From Sternotherus odoratus (lineage: Eukaryota > Chordata > Testudines > Kinosternidae): a DNA stretch of 64,000 bases. The notes beneath the pieces were generated by a model that searched no databases, was not told where the DNA came from, and was given only the letters and a program-made list of their open reading frames with translations. Every line of letters begins with the position of its first letter. Position 1 is the first letter of the stretch. The position numbers and the translations under genes were made by a program. The stretch lies in assembly GCA_032164245.1 (NCBI GenBank), contig JAVMKO010000002.1, positions 96,299,340-96,363,339 on the forward strand, read 5' to 3'. Below are positions 11,441 through 22,756 of the stretch, one piece after another.

Positions 11441-13858
11441 GCCAGAGCCAGAAGGTTTTGCAGGTGTGTACTATGCAATTTGTGCATGTGTTGGGTGACC
11501 CTTAGCACATTCATGTGCCGAGGGTACCGGGGAGCTGCTTGCTCAAAATTCTGCTGCCACACGGAAAGGAGGTTAGACAACTTCCCTGCCTCTAGGGAGT
11601 TCACCCCCTTGCTGGATATTGCTAAACACACACCAGAGCTCTTACAGAGGTCTGAATTTAAAAAGAAAAAAAAACCCGGAAGAATATTTTGTTCAAATAA
11701 ATATTGAAGAGTACACAGTTGTGTGTAAACGCACACAGTGTTTAGTCAGAAACTTTTTTAATGGCTTGGTAGGTTATGTTCTCACTTTCAGTCCTAAGCT
11801 GCATTTCTAATTCCACAAGCTGAACACTAATTACTTTACACTGTGTCTTAAATTTGCTTGCCACAAGTTTTCAGTACTGCTGAATAAGCATTTCTAGGAC
11901 ACTTAATGTGCTCATTTGCACAGTTCTGTGGTCTCCCTCTTTGTTTTATGGTTAGGAGAAAGGATTTTGGTTTAAAGGGGGAAAACAAGTTAATGGATTC
12001 CTCATTCTCCTCTTTGTGAGTACCTGGAGCTTAATTACAGTTTAAGGAAACATTTTTGTGGGGGCCCATTGTTAAAATACTAACCACACAAATTGCCTTA
12101 GAAGTAAATGAGAACAAGATATTGGCCCATTAAAGAGAAAATAAATAATGCCCACCCATGGTTATAAGAGATACTAAAACTGCTGACCAGTAATGAGCTA
12201 GCCTGCACTTGCTCACACTCAAAACTGCATTTTGTTATGTTTTAAATGTAGTCATTTTTACCTAGGAAGAAAGTAACATCTGGCAGATAGTTTTAATTAA
12301 GTGTCTTTCCTGTGGCTGTCTAATTTCCTCCCTTGAAGCTTTCAGAATAGTACAAAACTTCTTTCCTTTTATGTGCACATAAATAAAATTTATTGGTTTA
12401 AACTACCTATGCTGCTGATAGGCAACAGAGGTTTGCAGGTTCACTTGAAGAGCTGGAAGCACATGAAGTCTTCATTCTTTTCCACATCTCAACAAAAATG
12501 ATTGGAACTTCTTGGCTGTAGACACATGGGAGTTTTCTAAAATTTCCCACCAGTGGCTCAGTTTAGCACTCTCAACATCACTACCACTGATGGAGCTGCA
12601 ACTGCAGGAGAATTTTATACAAGGATTTCTTAGTGTAGGTTAGGTCCTTGACCCTGCAAAATTTGGCTTAGTGTAGGTAAGGTCTTTGACCCTTCACAGA
12701 TTCAGTCAAAACTCCACGAGAACTGCTTTCCTTGGAGTATTTCAGCACTTCCATTTTATTTCAAAATCACTTTTAAAGAGACATTTTAAGCTCCAAGAGC
12801 AATCACACATCAAGAATAATTTCAGACATGCTTGGAACTTACATAAGAACTAGTACATCTTTTATTGCTGTATATGAAGTGCATAATATTTACAAAAAGA
12901 CCTGAATGGCCCGTTGTAGCTGTTTGGATAAATATATAATTTGGCAAAAAGACTGGATATCACTTGTGCTGTTATTGTACCATGCAGAATACAAAATCTA
13001 CAAATATATTTTACACAAGCTGTAACCTTTCTAAAATTTCACAATTCCATATCATTTAAAGTTATTTCAATAATAGTTAAAGCAACAGCTAATTCACATA
13101 TAGATCTTCCTTATTTTACAGACAGAAAATTGAGAGCTGCCCAACAGCAAAGTAAAAAAATAAATACAAATTTTCAGCTAAGCAGACCGGTGGGTTTTTT
13201 TTTCCAGTTGAAAGCAATGGACTACTTAGGGAGTAAAGCATGCAAAATTGGATTTATATGATTTGTTAACTTCACCCTTGAAATTGGAGACATCTTTGTG
13301 TTGTAGAAGACTACAGCAAGACTCAGAGTAATCTGCTCAGAAAGCAGACACTTATGTTGATTTTTGCAATGCTATATAGCTTTATTACAGAATAATGTTT
13401 TCTTTTGGTAAAAGGGATAACATTTCCTTTTGGGTTGATGAGACCATGTATTTCAAGATTAAGGCTGAAGAGAATGTTCACAGCTAAATTGTAAATCCCT
13501 GAAAATAATGCAAATACTGACTTCATGCTTACCTACAGCAATGTAAATAACCATATAAAATATGGTATTTATGTGGTAGAGTTAATATCTCTGTATCCAG
13601 ACCTCCTTTGGTGAAGTCCTGAAGAAACCTCTCCTATAATATCCATGTGTAACCTCCTAATGCTTCTAGTAGAATAGCTTGTTCTCCCTCTATGCACAGG
13701 ATTTTAAGACTTAAATAGATTTAATCAAGGTGGATTTAAGCATGTGCACAAGTGTTTCCTGAGTCAGGATTACTATATTTATAACCATGTGGGTGGTGTA
13801 AAAGTAGTGTAAAATACAGCACAATATTATAATTTTAAAAACTCAAGGAAAGGGAAAG
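11441..13858. other. No gene seen; one short tandem repeat
   Basis: Long AT-rich stretch with no recognised element except a 38-bp tandem duplication at 12629-12704. A weak antisense SINE-like fragment may lie near 13086-13150. Confidence 0.45.
12629..12704. repeat. 38-bp tandem duplication
   Basis: cttagtgtaggttaggtcct at 12629 is repeated as cttagtgtaggtaaggtctt at 12667; both continue with tgaccc. Diverged, two units only. Confidence 0.6.
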
Positions 13859-13866
13859 GATCAGCT

Positions 13867-15243
13867 CAGGGATGAGCAAACTATGGTCCACAGGCTCATC
13901 CTAACCAGCCCCTGTGCTCCCGCTGGGGAGGCTGCTCCGGCCCCTCCCCTGCTTTCCCCTTCCCCAGCGCTCTGCACAAGCAGTGCTCTGGGAGGCAGGG
14001 CTACACACTCCAGTCATCAGTCATGGGAGTGTGTCTGGTGGCGTGGTAAGGGGGGCAGGGAGTTGGATAAGGGACAGAGGATCTTGGGGGGGCAGTCAGG
14101 GAATGGGGGTATTGGATAGGGTGTGGGAGGTTCAGGGGGCCTGTCAGAGGGTGGGGAGGGTAGCTACAGGTCAGGGCAGTCAGGGGACAGGGGAGTTGGA
14201 TAGGAGGTGGGGTTCTGGAAGGTGATTGGGAGTAGGGAGGCCTCTGGAGGGGGTGGTCAGGGGAGAAGGATCACGGGAGAGGGTTGGATGGGTCGGGAGT
14301 TCTGAAGAGGGCAGTCAGGGGGCAGGAAGTGGGTGGAGGTCAGATGGGGCTAGGGGAGGGATGGGCAAAGTTTTTGGCCCGAGGGCCACATCGGACTTCA
14401 AAAATGGTACAGAGGGCCGGGTAGGGAAGGCTGTCTGACCCCCACCCACTTCCCACCCACCCCTGACCCCCACCCACTTCCCACCCCCGACTTCCCCCCT
14501 CGGAATCCCCAACTCATCCAATCCCCCCCCCTTTGTCCTCCGATCGCCCTTCTGGAGACCCCCCCACACCCTAACTACCCCCCATAACCTCACCCTCTGT
14601 CTAAGGCCCCTGCTCCTTATTCCCTAACTCCTGAGACCCCCTCCCCCAACCACCACCATCACCCTGGACCCCACCACCTAAGCTCTCCTCCCCACCCCCC
14701 GCTCACCTGCTCAGTTGGCTCCAGTGGCTCGGCCCTCCTGGCCCGGAGCCCCCACTGGGGAGCGCTGCCCTGCGGCTCCTCCCGGCCCAACGACCCCTGG
14801 AGAGCGAGGGGCTCCCACGGCTCCCTGCACTCCCGGCAGGCACCCTTGCCTGAGAGCACGGGGCTCCCACGGCTCCTCCCAGCCTGGTGCCTCCGCCGCA
14901 GAACGCATGGCCCCCACTGGGAAGTGCGGGGGCTCCCGTGGCTCCTCCCAGCCGGCGGCTCCCCGCACTCCCGGCAGGCCACCGGGCTGGGAGTGCAGGC
15001 CCGCGGTGCTTGCCTGGTGCTCCTGGCTGGGAGCAAGGGGCCACTGGAGCCACGCCCCCCTGGCCGCAGCTCCCGTGTCGGATAAAAAATGGCCGGCGGG
15101 CCACATATGGCCCACAGGCTGTAGTTTGCCCACCTCTGGGCTAGGGCCAGGCTGTTTGGGGAGGCACAGCCTTCCCTACCCAGCCCTCCACACAATTTTG
15201 AAACCCAATGTGGCCCTCGGGCCAAAAAGTTTGCCCTCCCCTG
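13867..15243 (-). mobile_element. hAT MITE, CAGGGGTGGGCAAAC family, interrupted (outer copy)
   Basis: Outer ends cagggatgagcaaac and gtttgccctcccctg are inverted, and the TSD gatcagct is perfect (13859-13866 and 15244-15251). Orientation is opposite to the 5186 copy: the ggccctcgggcc signature is at its right end. The copy is split by a second insertion at 14356-15138, so its own arms are 13867-14355 and 15139-15243 (the right arm including one duplicated 8-mer). Confidence 0.9.
14356..15138 (+). mobile_element. hAT MITE of the same family nested in the outer copy
   Basis: Starts gagggatgggcaaag, ends gtagtttgcccacctctg. The TSD ggctaggg is perfect (14348-14355 and 15139-15146). It contains the ggcccgagggccacat signature in plus orientation, opposite to its host element. 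The interior is rich in Ser/Pro/Gly-coding GC repeats, giving spurious frames of up to 195 codons on both strands. Confidence 0.9.
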
Positions 15244-15351
15244 GATCAGCTTGTCTTCAGATTATAGGACAGAGAATAAATAGACATGGGTTCTATTTCT
15301 AGCTCTGAAGGAGATTTTCTTTATGGTTTCAACAACTCACAAGGGAAATAT

Positions 15352-15505
15352 GGTTCAGTGGATAGTTCACTAGACTAGGGGTTAGGAGACTTGGGCTATA
15401 TCCATTTCTCAGACATTGATCTGCTGTGTGACTATGACAAGTCATTTTGCCTCTCTATGGCTTGGTTTATCTATTTGTGAAAGGACAATAATAAACATTG
15501 GGAGT
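15352..15505 (+). mobile_element. tRNA-derived MIR-like SINE
   Basis: ggttcagtggatagttcact, then aggagacttgggctat and ctgctgtgtgactatgacaa follow the same order as the copies at 9822 and 25421. 3' end lost. Confidence 0.65.
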
Positions 15506-15514
15506 GCAACATAT

Positions 15515-15585
15515 AGATTAAGATAGATTAGATAAAGATAGATAAGGATAGATAGATAAAGATAGATAAGGATAGATAGATAAAA
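15515..15585. repeat. GATA-type microsatellite
   Basis: Imperfect gata/gataag repeats, e.g. agatagataaggatagata. The local minus-strand Tyr/Leu-rich frame is an artefact of it. Confidence 0.85.
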
Positions 15586-16485
15586 ACTAAGTATTAAATT
15601 CTCGATGTGAGCAAAAAAACCCATCTATTGGATTCAAGAATGTTTGCTCATTTAAGAAGAATAGATTTTAGAGGTAGGTTTGCTGCAGGTTCTCCATCTT
15701 TAAGATGGAGACATTATTAATAAACATATAAGTAATGCTACCACATGTTTTCATGCACTCTGTGCAGTGTGGTCAAGGTAACATTGCAATGGGTAATGTG
15801 TGTATTTATATTAGCAACTTTAACATTCTATTAATGAAAGTTTCATGTATTTAATAATTATTAGCATTGAAAACAAAACAAATTGAGGGTTTGGATATAA
15901 AAAGAAGGCAGTGAGGGTGGGAATAAAAGTAATAGATATGGGGCCAACAGGGATCATATTGAACCCCTTCTGGGGGGAAAAAGTGAGACTTTTAAAAAGA
16001 CTAAGAGGAGAGATTAATTGAGACCAATCTTCTGTTCACCTAAGACACTACAGTAACCTCACTAGAAGATGGATGGTATATGATCACATATATCCTTCAG
16101 GACGTTGCTTAAGATGGCCTCGAGTCAGGGCCTGTGGCATTAAAGGACGTAAAAGTAGAGAGTGGCAGTTTAAAGCAAACCACCCCTTTATAGTCAACAA
16201 AGAATGGGATGTAAGCGTAACATGATCTCAGCTGTTCCAACTATGAGCAAGTGTTTTGTTCAGAATGAAGCAGATTACAGTAAATGGAGGAGCACCACTG
16301 GGAGCTCTGCTAATGGCAATTACACCGTACACAGGCTTCATCATCAAGAGGGCATATATGTTACTTTGCAAGGATATCGTGGACTAAATATGGGTGAAAC
16401 CAGCACAAATAAACAAAAATTCCTTGAACTACATCTCAAAATTTTTTCCCACAGTTGAAAGACACTCCAAAGTCCGTACTAGAGA

Positions 16486-16613
16486 CATTTTCTAACTGGT
16501 TTGAAAGTAGACTGAGTGGAAAGAAAGAAAAAAAAACCCACAAAAAACCAAAGGGATCGAATTACTTTAAAATCGATTGACCTGGACAAGACTTAAAACC
16601 AGTTAGAAAGTGT
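16486..16613. repeat. Inverted repeat, possible old MITE
   Basis: cattttctaactggtttgaaa on the left is the inverse of cttaaaaccagttagaaag at about 16592-16610. The interior contains atcgaatt and aatcgatt. No target duplication seen. Confidence 0.45.
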
Positions 16614-17358
16614 TAGAGAGGCCCCAAGATTCCTTAACTGACTCCAGATCAATCTCTTTTTCAGGTAAGCTGGGAAGCAAGCAAAGAGAGAGCCTCCTTG
16701 CTAATAGCAGTCATTAGGATCTCAGTTTTCTGGGCCTCAGGATGAGGCAGTTGGCTGCATCCAGCTGACAATATCACTCAAATAAAGGAAGAAAATATTT
16801 TCAGGGTTCCAGGAAGAGAAGATGTATCCTTACTTCTCAGCACACTGAGGATACTATAGTCAGTGTTCACAAGTCATTTCATATACAATGAGCAATATGG
16901 GAGAGAGGACAGATCACTGAATGATGCTGCATCTAAAACCCTTGGTACTGACACATTCACATAGACACACATCACTACTGACTGAGTCCCATCTTCTATG
17001 ATGCTACTGTAGAATAACTCTAGACACACCAACAATGTCACTAGCAATAGTTACTGAAAACAAACAACCCATGAGCAATCAAAAATGGATAAGATCCCCA
17101 GCATGAATAATGGGCCAACTGATCTCATTCTGAATCCACCTAGAGATCTTTCATGATGATAAAAATCAGAATCTCTAAAGGAAGGCTAGAAATCAGACTG
17201 GACCTTTTCTAGGGACGGTCTTAATTTTGGGGTCATCCCCCTGCTTCCAGTCAGCAGGGTTTACCAAACTTCAGAAAAACTGACATCTTTGAGTTTGGCC
17301 TGGTTCTCTTACTTTGTAATTTTAATAAAGCACCATGCAGAACTGTGTATTATGAATA

Positions 17359-18269
17359 ACTAGCGAAAATACCCGGCGTTGCTCGGGTCAGTCGGAGGTG
17401 GGGAGGGGGCAGACAGCTGAGCGAGTGCGGGGTCCGTTGGATGGGGGAAGAGAGCAAACCTGACACCCCCACATCACCCCCCCACACCCAAACCCAACCC
17501 CCCGACATGTCCCCCCTACCAACCCCAACACCCCCTGACTAACACCCACACCTCACCCCCGTAGACCAAACCTGACACACCCACCTCACTTTCCCCCAAC
17601 CAAACCCGACACCCCTACCTACCACCACAAACAAACCCGACACCCACACCTCACTTACCCCTCGACCAACCCCCACCCCCCTCCTCAACCCCCAACCAAA
17701 CCCAACACCCCCACCTTACCCCCCCCACCAACCCCAACACCCCCTGACCAACCCCAACACCCACCCCTCACCCCCACCCACCCTGACACCTTCCCACCCC
17801 CCCAGAGCAAACCCAACACCCCCGGCTCACCCCCCGACCAAACCCGACACCCCCACCTCACCCCCCGACCAAACCCGACACCCCTACCTCACTTACCCTC
17901 CAACCAAACCCAACTCGGGTCTGTCGGAGGTGGGGAGAGGGCAGAGAACTGAGGGATTCTGGGGTCCGTCGGAGGGGGGAGGGGCAGAGAGCTGAGCGAG
18001 TGCGGTGTCTGTTGGAGGGGGTATTATGACATCAGAACTATGTCACAGAGAACAGCAGCTGCCCAGCTGATGTGATTGGCCTTTAAATAATTTCACCCCT
18101 GGGGGGCGCCAGAGGTGAGATTTGAAAAATTTTCAACTCTTACGGTCATTAGGACCCCAAGACCTCTAACTGTACCAAATTTCAAGTCTCTAGCTCAAAC
18201 GGTGTGGAAGGAGTAAGCATACATACATACACGCACGCATACACCATTTGACTTTTATATATATAGATA
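17359..18269. repeat. Unclassified interspersed repeat with C-rich minisatellite
   Basis: Begins actagcgaaaatacccggcg and ends in tatatatatagata. Near the right end, taccaaatttcaagtctcta and catacatacatac resemble 3' tails of RTE-like non-LTR elements, but the class is not settled. The middle (17460-17910) is a degenerate minisatellite built from gaccaaacccgacaccccca-like units. A G-rich block, gtcggaggtggggag, appears at both edges (near 17391 and 17922). No coding region. Confidence 0.6.
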
Positions 18270-20829
18270 CAATGGTGCACTTTAAAATGGGAGAGTTTAT
18301 AATACCCTCCTACAGCACCTTGTGCTGAATAAATCATGAATAAAAGAGATGGTCTTTTAAAAGTCGCCTTCTAGTTGAAGAAGCTTGCACTCTTTTCTTA
18401 GTACTGTAACAAAGACCCATTTCAATCTTAATTAAGCTTCAATTAAGAAAAAGTAGTCCAGTTAGATATTTAGTGTCCAAAATAAGCTTTAACTAACATT
18501 TATAATAACCTATTAAGTGATAAACAGGCCTTAGTAAAAACCAGTGTTGATTTTGTTATCTAGATGACAAAGCTTTGCAATATATTAGAAAAGTAAATAG
18601 ACCTGATGAATTAATTATTAAATCTGTCTCTGTTGCAGTTCCTCAATAATCCTCATTAATATTCTAAACAGGTGTCTCATCAATAGTTTAAAAAAAGCTT
18701 GAAAGAGGTTTTTCCTCCTACTTAAAATAAATCTACATTCATCTGTGTAAAACATACTCTCTTTGTCCTGTTTAAATTATCTCCATTTAAAAACAAAACA
18801 ATACAAAAAACAGCAACTGTTTTTTTAATCTTCAGATTTTATGTAAATACCTCTATGATACCTTGTAGAACGAGTTGAAGTATGTGTTAAGACTCTACAT
18901 CATATTTACAACAACAGCAACAAAAATCAAGAACCACAGAATGAGATTTTTACTCTTCAGAAAATTGGACTGATTTTACAAAATCAAAGTGAGGAATCTG
19001 TAGAATATTTGGAGGGTTCTATTAAAATGAGAAAAAAATGAGTGAAATACACTCAAAATGGAGCCTATTTTTAGATTCAATATGTTCTATCATTTAAAAT
19101 ATTTTTAGTATTGGCACATATGGATTTTATTTTTAAGTTTTAAATGTTTTAATGTGAAACCTCATTTCACACCTTCCCCCCTCCACCTCTGAGTATTACA
19201 AAATAGCCGGGAATGAAATTGTATAGCACTTTTAAAAATTCAAGAAAAAAAGTCAGGAAAATACGCTATTTTTGCACAACTCTAACATGTACTGGCTTAC
19301 ATCCTGGTCCTGTTTTTTATATACATATATAGCAGAATATGTTGAACAGCGAGAACAATCTAATTAGTTAATAAAACTTTATTAATCAGATTGCTCTCTC
19401 CATTCAACATATTCAGAATCATCACACTTGATGTAAGCATTCTTAGATTATAGAGAATGTCCCATGCAAATGTAAAAAATAAAATGAGAGAATACCCGAT
19501 GAATCATCAGCTGAAACAGTCTCTCAAATGTTTCATAGATGTGGGTCTGGTCAGTTACAGTGTCACAGAGGAGGTACCATATGACTTCCAACTCAGGCCA
19601 CGTACAAACCAGAGCCAAGAACACAGACCGCCAGACATATTCTCACTGATCCAAAGCCTACTGTAGTCAATGGGAGTCTTTCCGCTGACTTCAGTAGAAT
19701 TACCTTAGATCAAGGGACAGATGAAATGGTTTTGCCTCAGCTAAAATCTTATAGGAAACTCACCACATTATGAAGATTTGCACCAGTTTGGCTAAATTTA
19801 AATTATACTTTAATAATAGTTTAAGTTATATAGCTTCAGCCTTAAATTATTATTTTCTTTCTGATTTCTGAGGAGGCTTATATCTTAATGTAAAACCCTT
19901 ACACACGCTTTAAAGCAAAACAGTGCTTTGATTTCAGCATGGATGTTTTCTGCCATTTCATTATTCATTATTGCAGTTTGTTAAATCTGACACACACAAA
20001 AAGTCAATTGAACATCCTGATAGCGAGAGTCAATATCACTGGGAATGAAATTGTGAGCAAATTAATTTAAAATATTTGTGCAGTAATTTTTTCATGAGAT
20101 ACAGTGCTGAGTTAGGATTTCCTGTTCAACTTGATCTGATTACAAAGAGTACTTTGTAATCAGTTAAGAATTTGAAGAAGCTTCTATAAAATAGTGATGA
20201 GATCAGAATTGTATACCTTAAAACAATTCTGACTTGGGAACCTGAAAATGAAGATTTGCTAACCAGTGCATCTACCTAGAGAAGAGCAAAAAATAGATGC
20301 TCTACACCTTTGTGAAAGTATGAATTTATGTTACATCTTTTGAGCTGGTTCTTGAAATTGCCCTATGGACTTGATGCTACATCAGAAAAGACATTGGAAA
20401 ATTTTGCCAACAACTTTAATGGACGAGGCTCAGCTGTTGTGTACAGGACTCTCCACTGAGAGCTCCTAATGAAATCAGCAACTGTTCTGCACACAGAATC
20501 TGTTCTACTCACATTACAGTCACTGGCAAGACTTCTCCTGACTATTCAGGATTAGAACTATTGAAAGGTTGATTGTTGGAAGTCTGAATTAGGACAGGAG
20601 TCAGTGTACTCCGATTCCTTCACCAGTAGAGTTAAGGAGAGCTTTTCCAGATCCTTGAGTGGAAGCAGATTTTAGCTCTTAACATGTATTTGTTTCTAAG
20701 TATGCTAGAGAGAAAAATGGAAGAAATTTCAATAGTTGTATTAAACAGAGTATAACAATGGTTTTTAAACAAGATTAAAACTTCCATGGGATAAAATCTG
20801 AGGTTCAAAATCGCTAGGATTCTTGTGTA
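18270..20829. other. No gene seen; AT-rich, mostly repeat-free
   Basis: Contains the inverted repeat at 19290-19440 and a short tcaatggga-type segment at 19640-19725. Otherwise nothing recognised. Confidence 0.45.
19290..19440. repeat. Imperfect long inverted repeat
   Basis: The left side has ggcttacatc, gaatatgttgaa and caatct; the right side has the inverse, agattg, ttcaacatattc and gatgtaagc, around a centre near 19375. Arms of about 55-60 bases are interrupted by mismatches and small gaps. The outer left word catgtactggcttacatcct has a near match at 38875-38895. Confidence 0.6.
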
Positions 20830-20911
20830 TATATGTGTATAGGTTTGGGTTTTCTTCATGCATGAAGGATTGCAAGCATATCCCATATATTAAGCAGTGG
20901 TGGTTCCCATG
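20830..20911 (+). repeat. 82-bp arm of a distant inverted repeat (left)
   Basis: The inverse of 22675-22756 with 3 mismatches in 82. The match is full-length and stops abruptly on both sides. Contains tatatgtgtatagg and ggattgcaagcatatcccat. Confidence 0.9.
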
Positions 20912-20914
20912 AGT

Positions 20915-21064
20915 ATGATACAAGATATAAGGACAGTTAGATTGGTTACCATAGTTCTTGTAATAAACCTAACAACTGAAATGAGATAACAAATCATTAC
21001 CAAAACATTGAGGGTATTCAAGACCTATGGTAACCGATCTAACTGTCCTTATATCTTGTATCAT
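20915..21064. repeat. Hairpin-forming inverted repeat, 40-bp stem
   Basis: 20915-20954 is the inverse of 21025-21064 with 1 mismatch in 40, around a 70-base loop. It begins three bases after the end of the 82-bp arm. No terminal repeat or target duplication of a known transposon class seen. Confidence 0.9.
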
Positions 21065-22674
21065 TGCTGTGCTTGCAGAATCTTCACAATGTACAGTATC
21101 AGAGCAGAAACCGTGACTTACAGAATAAAAATGGGCACATTCACACGTGTATAATCTGTTCTTGTTAGGCATTTACTTCAAAAGCTCTTAAAAAGCTTGC
21201 TCTACCACTGCTCTCCATAGTCATTAATATTACATATAATATATGAGCTCTAGACAGCTACAGCATATGTCTATGAAAGTGAACAGAAGTTTAGCAACCA
21301 TTTGGGGCCTGGAGGGAAATGTCAGCCAAATCACCAATAAATGTACTTTACTTCTGCTCATTTCTGCTGTTCCCCCTGAAGAATCATTTGTTGAAGAGGC
21401 AATTTGCATACCTAAATATTCCCTCTTTAAGTCAAATGCAAGGTAGTTTTTCAAATACAAAAAAAAGTGACACATTTAATATGGCTGCCAATACAATTAA
21501 GTGGCAGAAAGTTGATTGAAAAAACTCTTGTAGGAAGTACTGTAGAATTTTAAGTTTGTTGTTTTGAAACATGGAAGTTCATTTACCAAAATAATGCAGC
21601 TAGGGAGGAACTATTCTTATATCTCATCACTTGCCATTCTTCTGCTTGCAACCTTTGCTTTGTCAGCATTATGCATAAACGTGGTTGTATCATACTAAAC
21701 AGATTCAGTTATGATTTGTGTCGGGCTTTGTGAAATTTGCAGAAAAGCTACAAATACATCTGTTTCTATACTAAACTTTCTGCCCCATAAATTCCCCCAC
21801 CCCAGTCACCATAATCATTGCTACCACTACTATATGTCTGCCAGTAAGAGTGCTAGTGTAGACAAAGTTCCAGGAATGTGCTGGCATTGTTAACCAGCAT
21901 GTTCTCTAATCCTGCTCATGGCAGATCTAAGTGGTTAAAATTTTTGTTTTGTTTGTCAACATTCCCAGAAGTGCTCCCATCGTGTAGTGAAGACAAGGCC
22001 TAGAGGGTTCGTTGAGGCAATCATAGCTACTGCCAGAATCAATTAATCTTCTTCCCACATCTCTGGCCCACAGGTCATTGAGATACTTGGGACTTTACCA
22101 AGAATTTGGTGACCACCAAAAGTGATTTCCTTGTTCATCTATATATAAGGACTTATCACAATTTGTCTTTACACAGGAGCATTTTTTTAATCGCATGTAG
22201 CCTATTTAGAAACATCTTCATTTCAGATAATTACAGGAAACAGCAATACTTATCTATTCAATTACTGTACACACCGCATAAAACTCACCTGTGAGTTCAA
22301 AATGATGCAGATGGCAAAAAATGATAAGGCTAACTAACGGGTAAAGGTGGGGAGAGTACTAGCCAGATGTTTCAAAAAGAGCACATAAAATGCCTTCAAT
22401 ACCTAAGCTTGTTCAATCACTTCATAGGACATCACTTGAGAATTTCTCTTCATTAAAATTATAATTCCATTTTGCAATATTCAGCTTAGATATAAGATTC
22501 TGTTTGCACTTTCACAAAAAGATAAGTAAAGAAGAATGAACACTTCCATGATATCACAAGAAACATCCTATAGGCATGCAATCTGAGCAACAGACAGCAA
22601 TTATTTACTTTATTAATTCTGCTTTCTTTTTTCCACCAATACAGTCCTGTATGTGTCTGTGAATTAGTAATAAT
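21065..22674. other. No gene seen; sequence between the 82-bp arms
   Basis: AT-rich. Frames of 60-81 codons overlap on both strands without recognisable motifs. Confidence 0.45.
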
Positions 22675-22756
22675 CATGGGAACCACCACTGCTTAATATA
22701 TGGGATATGCTTGCAATCCTTTATGCATGAAGAAACCCCAATCCTATACACATATA
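22675..22756 (-). repeat. 82-bp arm of a distant inverted repeat (right)
   Basis: Starts catgggaaccaccactgctt; partner of 20830-20911, about 1.76 kb away in inverted orientation. Confidence 0.9.

Larger units (their letters stand above)
15252..17358. other. No gene seen; SINE, GATA repeat and a small inverted repeat
   Basis: Apart from the SINE (15352-15505), the GATA microsatellite and the inverted repeat at 16486-16613, this stretch shows nothing I can assign. Confidence 0.45.

Noticed and set aside
14659..15302. Frames of 133-195 codons on both strands
   Set aside because: They lie wholly or largely in the nested hAT MITE; low-complexity composition and mutual overlap on both strands argue against coding.
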